DNA of 38,945 nucleotides, taken from an uncultured Acidimicrobiales bacterium (GTDB lineage: Bacteria; Actinomycetota; Acidimicrobiia; Acidimicrobiales; SZUA-35). The position numbers were made by a program, and so were the translations under genes. The notes beneath the pieces were generated by a model. That model saw only the letters and a list, made by a program, of their open reading frames with translations. It had not been told where the DNA came from and did not search any database. The stretch spans positions 1-38,945 of the forward strand of contig CALHCB010000012.1 of the NCBI GenBank assembly GCA_937930695.1. Direction: 5' to 3'. This document shows, one piece after another, positions 32,236 through 38,945 of this stretch (the first letter of the stretch is position 1; each line of letters begins with the position of its first letter).

Positions 32236-34035
32236 TTACGACGGGTCGGCTTCGGGAAGGAGCGATAGCGGGATCGGGACGACTCGAGAACGGAGCCACT
32301 CTCCCACAGCCTTCGCCTGGCCGTCTTGGCGAGTTGATGCGGCTACACCTTCCTCCAAAAGTCCACGAATCAGGAAATTCATGGAATTGATCTTGGGGAA
32401 GCGATGACGCTCGACAGTCAACGGGGCGGTCTCGGGCAGGAGTTCCTTCAACCGATCGACGGTGAGGAAGTTGTCCAGCCACTCCCATGCTTCGTCGGTT
32501 CGCACGAACACACCGAGATTGGCGTCGCCGCCCTTGTCACCCGAACGAGTACCAACAATCAGGCCGATCGGGGCATCAAGCGTTGCTCCGACCGTTGACT
32601 CCACTGGACCCGGCGTGTCGATCTCGAGCCGTTCACCCGTTGGGGCAACGGAATCGACTTGGTGGGTTGAGATTGGCCCATCAGGTGGTCGAAGGTGCAC
32701 GTACTGAGGAACCAGGTTCGACGGCACGGTTGCGGGTCGATACACGCCGTACGGTTTGCCGGCACCCGGACCTCCGCCCAAGCCGTACATCCCCGGGATA
32801 CTCGCCAACGCAGTGTGGACGTTCGCATCAGAGAAAGCTCGTCCGACCTTTCGCTCATCGGGGTCCTTGACGGTGACACGCCAGCTGGCCGTCGCCTCTT
32901 CCTGCGTTGCCGGATCGTTCTTTTCGGAGCGCACGATCTTGGTCGTCACGGAGTCGAAGTCCTCGGGTCGATAGGGACAGGCATCCCAGAACGTTGCCTC
33001 GGCGAACTTTGCCTTCTCTTCAATGCTGATGCCGGTGAGCGCAACGCTGAAGGAGTTTCGATAACCCCCGAGTTCGTTCATTGCGACCTTGAGTGTCTCA
33101 GGTGGGGCTTGGCCGCGAACTCCAGAAATCTTCACGCGGTCGGTCTCGAGCTGCTCGAGTTCGATCGTGTCAAACCGGCTCGTGACATCCGGGCCCAGAT
33201 ACTCCGGCCCGCCGATCTCGTACAACAACTGTGAGGTGATGGTGCCGACAGAGACCGAACCGCCGGTGCGGTCATGCTTTCCAATGACGGACGATCCATC
33301 AGCGGCCACGTCGGCCCAGGGGAACCCGAACCGAGCTCGTCCTCCGACCTCATGAATTCCCTCGATCTCCGAGAAGAACGAGTAGTTGCCGCCGGTTGCC
33401 TGCGCACTGCACTCGATGACATGTCCGGCGACCACGGCGCCGGCCAGCTGATCGAAGTCGTCCCGAGCCCATCCGTGGTGCCAGGCCGCTGGTCCGCAGA
33501 CCACTGCAGCATCGGTCACACGGCCGGTGATCACGATGTCGGCGCCCTTGGTGAGTGCCTCAACGATTCCCCAGCAACCGAGGTAGGCGTTCGCAGATAC
33601 ATAGGCAGAGGGGTCGCCCAGGTCGATCGCTCCGCTGAACGGTTGCAGATCGCCCGTGTCCGCCAGCTCCTGCACTCTCGGCATCAGGTCATCGCCATTT
33701 ACGTAGGCGATCGTTGGCGACAGTCCGAGTTTCGACGCAACTTCGGAGACCGCGTCCGCACAGCCACCCGGATCAAGTCCGCCGGCATTCGATACAACCT
33801 TGATCCCTTTGTCGAGGCACGATCCCATGACCTCTTCCATCTGCCCCACGAACGTGCGGGCGTACCCACCGCCGGGGTGCTTGGCTCTGATTCGGCTCAG
33901 GATCAGCATCGTGAGCTCGGCCAGCCAATCGCCGGTGAGGACGTCGATCGGCCCTCCCATCACCATCTCACGAGCGCCGCTCGGCCTATCTCCGAAAAAC
34001 CCCGAACAATTTGCGATTCGAATGGGATCTGTCAT
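32236..34035 (-). CDS. AtuA-like (DUF1446) acyl-CoA catabolism protein
   Basis: A 599-residue protein. Residues ~3-450 are DUF1446/AtuA (IANCSGFFGDRPSGAREMV, SNAGGLDPGGCADAV, GADIVITGRVTDAAVVCGPAAWHHGW, IECSAQATGGNYSFF, GGPEYLGPDVTSRFD), and ~490-590 match the AtuA ferredoxin-fold C-terminal domain (IGLIVGTRSGDKGGDANLGVF, INSMNFLIRGLLEEGV). AtuA is needed for acyclic terpene (citronellol/geraniol) use in Pseudomonas, where its biochemical role is unclear. I chose ATG at 34035 with GGACGGA 9 bases upstream; ATG 34044 is also possible, and the open frame to 34323 has no family match. It is first in the operon with the NMO-like and P450 genes. Confidence 0.9.
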   Translation of the reverse strand: MTDPIRIANCSGFFGDRPSGAREMVMGGPIDVLTGDWLAELTMLILSRIRAKHPGGGYARTFVGQMEEVMGSCLDKGIKVVSNAGGLDPGGCADAVSEVASKLGLSPTIAYVNGDDLMPRVQELADTGDLQPFSGAIDLGDPSAYVSANAYLGCWGIVEALTKGADIVITGRVTDAAVVCGPAAWHHGWARDDFDQLAGAVVAGHVIECSAQATGGNYSFFSEIEGIHEVGGRARFGFPWADVAADGSSVIGKHDRTGGSVSVGTITSQLLYEIGGPEYLGPDVTSRFDTIELEQLETDRVKISGVRGQAPPETLKVAMNELGGYRNSFSVALTGISIEEKAKFAEATFWDACPYRPEDFDSVTTKIVRSEKNDPATQEEATASWRVTVKDPDERKVGRAFSDANVHTALASIPGMYGLGGGPGAGKPYGVYRPATVPSNLVPQYVHLRPPDGPISTHQVDSVAPTGERLEIDTPGPVESTVGATLDAPIGLIVGTRSGDKGGDANLGVFVRTDEAWEWLDNFLTVDRLKELLPETAPLTVERHRFPKINSMNFLIRGLLEEGVAASTRQDGQAKAVGEWLRSRVVPIPLSLLPEADPS

Positions 34036-34221
34036 GTCAATCATTCCGTCCAGCCGCGGGCGCGTTCGCGCCTCAATATCAGAGGGGACGGTACTGCAAT
34101 GAGCCAATACGAGCCGAACACGATGGTCTGAATACCTCTCCGTGGGAAAGCGACATGGTCGTTTCGGACCTTGCTGGAACATTGACGAAAGGTCAGCGCC
34201 CGACGCGCCGATGGATGTCAG

Positions 34222-34929
34222 GTGAACGACCGGGCGAACCACGAAGACACCACAACAGCTCCCACACCGAACGCTGGAACGAATCGAGTCGTGATTCCTG
34301 GTTTTCGAGCGATTGTGCGCCACGCATGGCCGACCATCATCATCGGGAAGGTCATTCCGGTTGTCCTATTCCTGGTCTGCTTCACCTGGATTGGCGTCAC
34401 GAGTGCGATTCTCGTCGCACTTGGGTGGTCGTTGGGCGTTGTGGCCTATCAACGCATTCGCGGACAGCGAATTGCCGGACTCGTTCTCATGAGCGTGATT
34501 GGCAACACCGCAAAGACGATCGTTGCGCTCCTTACCGGAAGCTTGTTCGTCTATTTCGTCCAACCAACGATCAGCACGACCCTGATTGGCATCGCCTTCT
34601 TGGTTTCGGTCCCTCTCGGCTTTCCAATGGCCGAGAAGCTCATTTGCGACTTTTGCCCCTTTGACGAAGACACAGCAGGAAATCCCGAACTCAGCCGCTT
34701 CTTCTCAACCGCCTCGATTCTCTGGGCGATCACCAGCCTCCTCAACGGGGCGGTGACGCTCTACCTACTGATGACCCAGTCCGTAACCGGGTTCGTCATC
34801 TTGAAGTCGTTCCTCGGCCCGGCAACAACCGGTCTGACGATTGTCGTTGGCCTACTTCTGTTCCGCACTCGTATGGAACGAGCTGGCGTCAACGTGGTGT
34901 ACGCCTCTCGAGTCCCTGCCGCTGCATAG
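34222..34929 (+). CDS. Integral membrane protein (VC0807-like), unknown function
   Basis: A 235-residue protein with about six hydrophobic segments after a polar N-terminus: ~32-50 ([19 protein letters not shown]), ~55-75, ~85-112, ~116-135, ~160-182 and ~188-212. It resembles the VC0807/septation-protein-A-like membrane family in pattern ([40 protein letters not shown]). Transport is possible, but function is unknown. The start is GTG at 34222. It lies 71 bp before the GAPDH-arsJ pair on the same strand; a link to arsenic handling cannot be excluded or shown. Confidence 0.7.
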   Translation: MNDRANHEDTTTAPTPNAGTNRVVIPGFRAIVRHAWPTIIIGKVIPVVLFLVCFTWIGVTSAILVALGWSLGVVAYQRIRGQRIAGLVLMSVIGNTAKTIVALLTGSLFVYFVQPTISTTLIGIAFLVSVPLGFPMAEKLICDFCPFDEDTAGNPELSRFFSTASILWAITSLLNGAVTLYLLMTQSVTGFVILKSFLGPATTGLTIVVGLLLFRTRMERAGVNVVYASRVPAAA

Positions 34930-35000
34930 GCAGTCGCTCCACAGCTGTCTCGCGGTCGACACGTCGGGAAACCACGCCAACGTCTGCGAGACTCACCAAG

Positions 35001-36017
35001 ATGACCATCCGAGTGGGCATCAACGGCTTTGGCAGGATCGGGCGCTTGGCTGTCCGAGCGCTCGACGTGCACCCAGAGCTCGAACTCGTGCATGTCAACG
35101 AGATCGCGGCACCGGCGGAGACTGCCGCCCATCTGCTCGCATTCGACACCGTCCACGGACGCTATGGCGGGGACTCCAGCGTGGGACCGAACGGCCTCGT
35201 CATCAACGGGAATGAGGTTGCCTACTCCTCGGGAAGCTCTCCGGGAGCGATCGACTGGTCAGGATCTGGAGTTGACCTGGTCTTCGAGTGCTCTGGAGCC
35301 TTTCGGTCTATCGAGACCCTTCAAGCGCACTTCTCTGGCGACGTCAAGAAGGTCGTCGTGGCAGCCCCGGTGAACGATGACAGCGTGCTCAACGTCGTCA
35401 TGGGGTGCAACGAGGACCTTTATGATCCCGTGTCACACAACATCGTGACCGCCGCATCATGCACGACGAACTGTCTGGCTCCGGTGGTCAAAGTGCTGCA
35501 TGAACAAATCGGCATCGAACGTGGCCTGATCACCACCATTCACGATGCCACCAACACCCAGGTTGTCGTCGATGGGCCACACAACGATCTTCGTCGAGCT
35601 CGGTCGGCGCTCAATTCTCTCATCCCGACCACAACTGGCTCAGCGACTGCCATCACGATGATCTATCCAGATCTCGAGGGCCGACTCAACGGGCACGCGG
35701 TTCGCGTTCCGCTGCTCAACGCCTCACTCACCGATGCTGTCTTCACGATGAGCCGGGATGTAACGGTCGACGAGGTCAACGGACTGTTCCGTTCTGCCGC
35801 CGAAGGCGCACTCGAGGGCATTCTCGGGTTCGAGGATCGCCCGCTGGTGTCCGCCGACTACACCAACGACACGCGATCAGGAATCGTCGACGGTCCCTCC
35901 ACCATGGTGGTCGACGGTCGAATGCTGAAAGTCTTCATCTGGTACGACAATGAGTTCGGGTACGCCCATCGTCTTGTTGAGTTGGCCGAATTTGTTGCTG
36001 GCAGTCTCGACCCCTGA
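35001..36017 (+). CDS. ArsJ-associated glyceraldehyde-3-phosphate dehydrogenase
   Basis: A 338-residue GAPDH. NAD-binding [15 protein letters not shown] (~8-22), [24 protein letters not shown] (~32-55; Glu where glycolytic enzymes usually have Asp in NDL), catalytic AASCTTNC with Cys154, HDATNTQ and the C-terminal [15 protein letters not shown]. The VNEI/AHLLxFDSVHGRY signature and the directly following arsJ (1-bp TGATG overlap) identify the arsenate-detoxification type. Known role of the pair: with arsenate in place of phosphate the enzyme makes 1-arseno-3-phosphoglycerate, which ArsJ exports and which then breaks down outside. Start is ATG at 35001. No arsR, arsC or arsM is in the window. 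Confidence 0.92.
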   Translation: MTIRVGINGFGRIGRLAVRALDVHPELELVHVNEIAAPAETAAHLLAFDTVHGRYGGDSSVGPNGLVINGNEVAYSSGSSPGAIDWSGSGVDLVFECSGAFRSIETLQAHFSGDVKKVVVAAPVNDDSVLNVVMGCNEDLYDPVSHNIVTAASCTTNCLAPVVKVLHEQIGIERGLITTIHDATNTQVVVDGPHNDLRRARSALNSLIPTTTGSATAITMIYPDLEGRLNGHAVRVPLLNASLTDAVFTMSRDVTVDEVNGLFRSAAEGALEGILGFEDRPLVSADYTNDTRSGIVDGPSTMVVDGRMLKVFIWYDNEFGYAHRLVELAEFVAGSLDP

Positions 36018-37252
36018 TGGATCGCCGCAGTTATGCCGTCGTGACCGGCTCCTATTGGGCGTTCACGCTCAGCGACGGAGCGTTGCGGATGTTGGTCCTG
36101 CTCCACTTCCACGATCTCGGTTTCGGCCCAATCGCGCTGGCCAACCTGTTTCTGGCATATGAGTTCATGGGCGTTCTCACCAACTTGATCGGCGGTTGGG
36201 TCGGAGCACGCCATGGCCTTGGTCTGACACTGCGAGCTGGGCTCAGCCTTCAGGTCATCGCACTCACCCTGCTGTCACTGCAAAATCCCTCGTGGGACCA
36301 GTGGCTTTCGGTGCTGTTCGTCATGGGCCTCCAGGCGCTCTCGGGAGTGGCCAAAGACCTCACGAAGATGAGCTCGAAGTCGGCAGTGAAATTCGTGGCT
36401 GGAGACGGTCAACTCTTTCGCTGGGTCGCCGCTCTCACTGGCTCCAAGAACGCGTTGAAAGGTGTCGGATTCTTCCTCGGCGGCGCAATGCTCGGCATGT
36501 TCGGCTTTGCTTCTTCGCTTCGCATCATGGCCGCGGTACTACTCGCGACAGTGGTGGCGACGATCGGGCTGCTCAGCCGAGACCTTGGTCAGAGCAGGGA
36601 TCGCACACCATTGACATCGATTTTGTCGACAAGCGCAGCGATCAACCGCCTCTCGGCCGCAAGGCTCTTCCTTTTCGGAGCCCGAGACATCTGGTTTGTT
36701 GTCGCTCTCCCCGTCTTCCTCACCGACGTCGCGAACTGGTCCTTTGAAAGCATTGGCGCCTTCATGGCGGTCTGGGTCATTGGCTACGGCATCGTCCAAA
36801 CCTTGGCCCCCACCGTTGTGCGCAGAGAGCGACCCCGGGAGAACGCCATCATGTGGTCGGCCATCCTGGCCTTGACAACTGCGGCATTGGCGACGTCGGT
36901 GGCACTCACGTCGGCGCGGAACGTGAACGTCGTGGTTGTCGGCCTCATCGTCTTCGGTCTTGTCTTCGCAGTGAACTCGTCGTTGCACTCGTATCTGATC
37001 CTGGCGTTCTCAGAGCGCGATACTGCGCTCGATGTCGGCTTTTACTACTCCGCCAACGCCGCAGGTCGTCTCGTGGGCACGGTGCTCTCGGGAGTGCTGT
37101 ATCTCGCCGGAGGATTTACTGCTGCGATCTGCGGTTCGGTGATCTTTCTCCTTGCCACATGGGCCCTCACGCTCCGGCTGCCTCCGCAAGATGGTCGGCA
37201 ACCACACGATCATTCTGCGCCAGTACCGATTCTTCCAGTGCCGGAAGAATGA
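36017..37252 (+). CDS. arsJ: Organoarsenical efflux MFS transporter ArsJ
   Basis: A 411-residue, ~12-helix MFS protein with ArsJ hallmarks: YAVVTGSYWAFTLSDGALRM at the start, LLHFHDLGFGPIALANLFLAYEF, GLQALSGVAKDLTKMSSKSA (~105-124), LFRWVAALTGSKNALKGVGF (~133-152) and RLFLFGARDIWFVVALPVFL. It exports 1-arseno-3-phosphoglycerate made by the coupled GAPDH. Its ATG shares one base with the GAPDH stop, so the two are translationally linked. The last 86 bp overlap, in antisense, the 3' end of the minus-strand HIT-like gene. Confidence 0.93.
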   Translation: MDRRSYAVVTGSYWAFTLSDGALRMLVLLHFHDLGFGPIALANLFLAYEFMGVLTNLIGGWVGARHGLGLTLRAGLSLQVIALTLLSLQNPSWDQWLSVLFVMGLQALSGVAKDLTKMSSKSAVKFVAGDGQLFRWVAALTGSKNALKGVGFFLGGAMLGMFGFASSLRIMAAVLLATVVATIGLLSRDLGQSRDRTPLTSILSTSAAINRLSAARLFLFGARDIWFVVALPVFLTDVANWSFESIGAFMAVWVIGYGIVQTLAPTVVRRERPRENAIMWSAILALTTAALATSVALTSARNVNVVVVGLIVFGLVFAVNSSLHSYLILAFSERDTALDVGFYYSANAAGRLVGTVLSGVLYLAGGFTAAICGSVIFLLATWALTLRLPPQDGRQPHDHSAPVPILPVPEE

Positions 37253-37727
37253 AGCCCCAAAGTGGGAGCATGTAGCCGCTGAACTGCCAGGCCCCGAGCG
37301 GCCGCCCGAGAAACCAGACGTGCATGTGCGCCCCGCCATCGCCCCAGCGATTGATATGTACCCGGCCGACTGAGGGCAGGGACATCAAGGCTCGCTCCAT
37401 TCGAAGGCTCATCACCCCGAAGTCAGCTGCCATCGATTCGTCCATGTCCCCGAAATCCATGTGTGCGACGGTTCCGAGCATGTAAGACGGGAAGCCAGCT
37501 TCGGATTCACCGAACAGAATCCGCGTTACCTTCCACTGGCCGTCTGTCCACACGACGTCCTCAGTCTCATCGCTCTCACATCCGCATGGCGGTCCACCTG
37601 GGTCGCCGAATCGAAGTCGTTCCTCAGTATGGGGTGGTTCAATCTTGCGAACCCGAAACTCACCTTCAAACGGGAAGATCGGCCACTCGACTACTCGTGG
37701 TACGGCGAGGCGTTCATCGGTCGACAT
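37167..37727 (-). CDS. HIT-like domain protein of unknown function
   Basis: A 186-residue protein. The telling segment is VGRVHINRWGDGGAHMHVWFLGRP (~125-148), a histidine-triad-like His-x-His-x-Trp strand as in HIT hydrolases/transferases; the usual third His is not evident. An N-terminal CGCESDET stretch could hold a metal or disulfide. Homologous proteins in actinobacteria are annotated only as hypothetical or HIT-like. I chose ATG at 37727 (MSTDERLAVPRVVEWP); an in-frame GTG at 37760, 6 bp after the SDR stop, would add 11 residues. It overlaps the arsJ 3' end by 86 bp in convergent orientation, and is probably co-transcribed with the SDR upstream of it. Confidence 0.75.
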   Translation of the reverse strand: MSTDERLAVPRVVEWPIFPFEGEFRVRKIEPPHTEERLRFGDPGGPPCGCESDETEDVVWTDGQWKVTRILFGESEAGFPSYMLGTVAHMDFGDMDESMAADFGVMSLRMERALMSLPSVGRVHINRWGDGGAHMHVWFLGRPLGAWQFSGYMLPLWGFILPALEESVLAQNDRVVADHLAEAAGA

Positions 37728-37766
37728 AGAGGCAGTGTCGCGCGGTGGCCTGTCGCGCACCTCGGT

Positions 37767-38543
37767 TTACTGCGCCGTGTAACCACCGTCGACGGCGATG
37801 TTTGCCCCCGTGATGTGGCGGCTGGCCTCCGAGGCCAAGAACAGCACGACATCCGCGATCTCTGACGGTTCCGGAATCCGTCCCTCGGGAATCAGATCCA
37901 GATTCGACGTTCGAACCTCGTCAATCCCACGACCTCTTGGTTGCCCCGCCGCCAACATCGGGGTTTCGACAGCCCCCGGGCACACCGCGTTCACCCGAAT
38001 TCCTTCGGCGGCATGATCGAGCGCCATTGCTCGAGTGAGGTTGGTCATCGCTCCCTTGGACGCGCAGTAGGCCGCAAGGCCGGCCGATCCGGTCAGCCCG
38101 CACGTCGAACTGATGTTGATGATCGATCCACCACCGTTGTCTCGAAGAGCCGGGATAGCTGACCGAGCCAGAAAGAACGGCCCGTCGACGTTCACCGCCA
38201 TTAGGTGGCGCCATTGTTCGTCGTCAGTTCCAAGCGCATCGGCCCGATGAATGACACCTGCCGCGTTGACCACGATGTCGAGACGTCCGAACTCCTCGAG
38301 TGCAGTGGCGACCAAGACTTCTGCGGTTGACGATCTTGCGATATCACCCATGCACGCAATCGCCTGGTGCCCGCCGCTCAGGATCTGGCCGACCACCGAT
38401 GCGGTTCTCTCCTCGTCCCGGCCGCCGACGACAACGGCAGCCCCGCTCTCCGCCAAGCGCACCGCGATTGCGGCGCCCATGCCAGAGGATCCTCCCGAAA
38501 CCACCGCAACTCGGCCGCCAAGTTCCACCTGCAGATCAGACAC
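37767..38543 (-). CDS. Short-chain dehydrogenase/reductase
   Basis: A 258-residue classical SDR: nucleotide site VSGGSSGMGAAIA (~15-27; GxxxGxG form), VGGRDEER (Arg after strand 2, suggesting NADP), NAAGV (~93-97), catalytic Ser in INISSTCG (~143-150), YCASKGAM (~159-166) and VCPGAVETPM. The substrate is unknown. The start is most likely GTG at 38543, with GGAGGG 6 bases upstream; a GTG two codons earlier (38549) is too close to that site. The 209 bp between it and the pilin gene hold no gene. Confidence 0.9.
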   Translation of the reverse strand: MSDLQVELGGRVAVVSGGSSGMGAAIAVRLAESGAAVVVGGRDEERTASVVGQILSGGHQAIACMGDIARSSTAEVLVATALEEFGRLDIVVNAAGVIHRADALGTDDEQWRHLMAVNVDGPFFLARSAIPALRDNGGGSIINISSTCGLTGSAGLAAYCASKGAMTNLTRAMALDHAAEGIRVNAVCPGAVETPMLAAGQPRGRGIDEVRTSNLDLIPEGRIPEPSEIADVVLFLASEASRHITGANIAVDGGYTAQ

Positions 38544-38758
38544 GTTCACCCCTCCGGCCTCGGAGTATGACAGGAGTTCATCAGCCTTGACCCGAGATGG
38601 CCAACGCCCTCCCTCACCGTGGCACCCGCCAAAACAGGGGATGTGTTCTCACCCAACCCCGTTGAGGCAAACGAGCCATCAAGCAATCCACCAAAACAAC
38701 CGTTGAACAAGCATCAGCCCAACAGGGACCAAATAACAAACACCCGGAGAAATCCAAA

Positions 38759-38944
38759 ATGCTTCACTACCAATTCCTTTCAACCTGGATCAAGGCTCAG
38801 GCCAAGACCGAGCGTGGCGCCAGCCTCGTTGAGTACGCCCTCCTCGTCGCCCTGATCGCCGTTGTCTGCATCGCAGCCGTGACCGCTCTCGGTTCCAGCG
38901 CATCAGAGAAGTTCAGCCAGGTCGACTCCGCAGTCGGCGGCTGA
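38759..38944 (+). CDS. Flp-type class IVb pilin
   Basis: A 61-residue prepilin. The leader is MLHYQFLSTWIKAQAKTERG; prepilin peptidase (TadV-like) would cut after this Gly, leaving ASLVEYALLVALIAVVCIAA at the mature N-terminus with the conserved Glu5 and Tyr6, followed by a short soluble tail. Flp subunits build tad pili for adhesion. ATG at 38759 follows GGAG by ~9 bases, behind a long A-rich leader. No other tad/cpa gene is seen; they may lie to the right of the window. Confidence 0.93.
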   Translation: MLHYQFLSTWIKAQAKTERGASLVEYALLVALIAVVCIAAVTALGSSASEKFSQVDSAVGG

Positions 38945-38945
38945 T

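Overview
The window reads as a chromosomal segment from a high-GC, free-living actinobacterium, most likely class Acidimicrobiia (Ilumatobacter-like). This placement is an inference. It rests on the protein style (short spacers, many GTG starts, a membrane-anchored Hsp70-like protein with a Thr-rich linker, DUF2510-PrsW, MmyB-type XRE regulator, many acyl-CoA and FAD enzymes) and not on a marker gene. No rRNA, tRNA, transposase, integrase or CRISPR array is visible. Gene density is high and most genes look like ordinary chromosomal metabolism.

Layout. 1-1314: the 5' part of a minus-strand ferritin-like/DUF362 fusion protein. 1315-1990: the longest non-coding stretch. It holds four helically phased copies of a 9-10 bp direct repeat, an A7 tract, a sigma70-like promoter, about 500 nt of sequence full of nested hairpins with GNRA/UUCG loops, and a strong hairpin with a U tract; I read it as an undescribed large structured RNA. 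1991-4637: MmyB-type XRE regulator divergent from a sarcosine-oxidase-like flavoenzyme, then a TrmO-like protein. 4688-7668: alanine dehydrogenase divergent from an Lrp/AsnC regulator, facing an M20 carbamoylase/allantoate amidohydrolase across a perfect 24-bp palindrome. 7728-11353: MaoC hydratase, then a tight lumazine synthase - FAD oxidoreductase - crotonase operon. 11386-15118 (minus): degenerate GGDEF-EAL protein, MFS exporter, PrsW protease. 15219-18939: MFS carrier, acyl-CoA synthetase, SDR, ended by a strong terminator.

19010-25679: an orphan amino-acid-type ABC ATPase, an Asp/Asn beta-hydroxylase-like dioxygenase, a transmembrane Hsp70-like protein translationally coupled to a HAD phosphatase, a convergent CbxX-type AAA+ ATPase, a small membrane protein and a YgiN-like monooxygenase. 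25734-29808: APH-like kinase, PspC protein with a TCAGGG operator array, AlkZ-like winged-helix protein, a membrane protein and a lactonase-like metallo-hydrolase. 29805-34035 (minus): an AtuA/DUF1446 - nitronate monooxygenase-like - cytochrome P450 operon, suggesting branched or terpenoid acyl catabolism. 34222-37252: a membrane protein and then a GAPDH-arsJ pair, a known arsenate-detoxification module. 37167-38543 (minus): an SDR and a HIT-like protein. 38759-38944: a complete Flp-type pilin at the right edge, perhaps the start of a tad locus.

The most unusual items are the candidate structured RNA with its phased upstream array (1348-1975), a 17-bp inverted repeat shared by two separate divergent promoters (2853-2869 and 24841-24857), the ferritin-DUF362 fusion, the lumazine synthase built into a flavoenzyme operon, and the Hsp70-like/HAD/AAA+ cluster.
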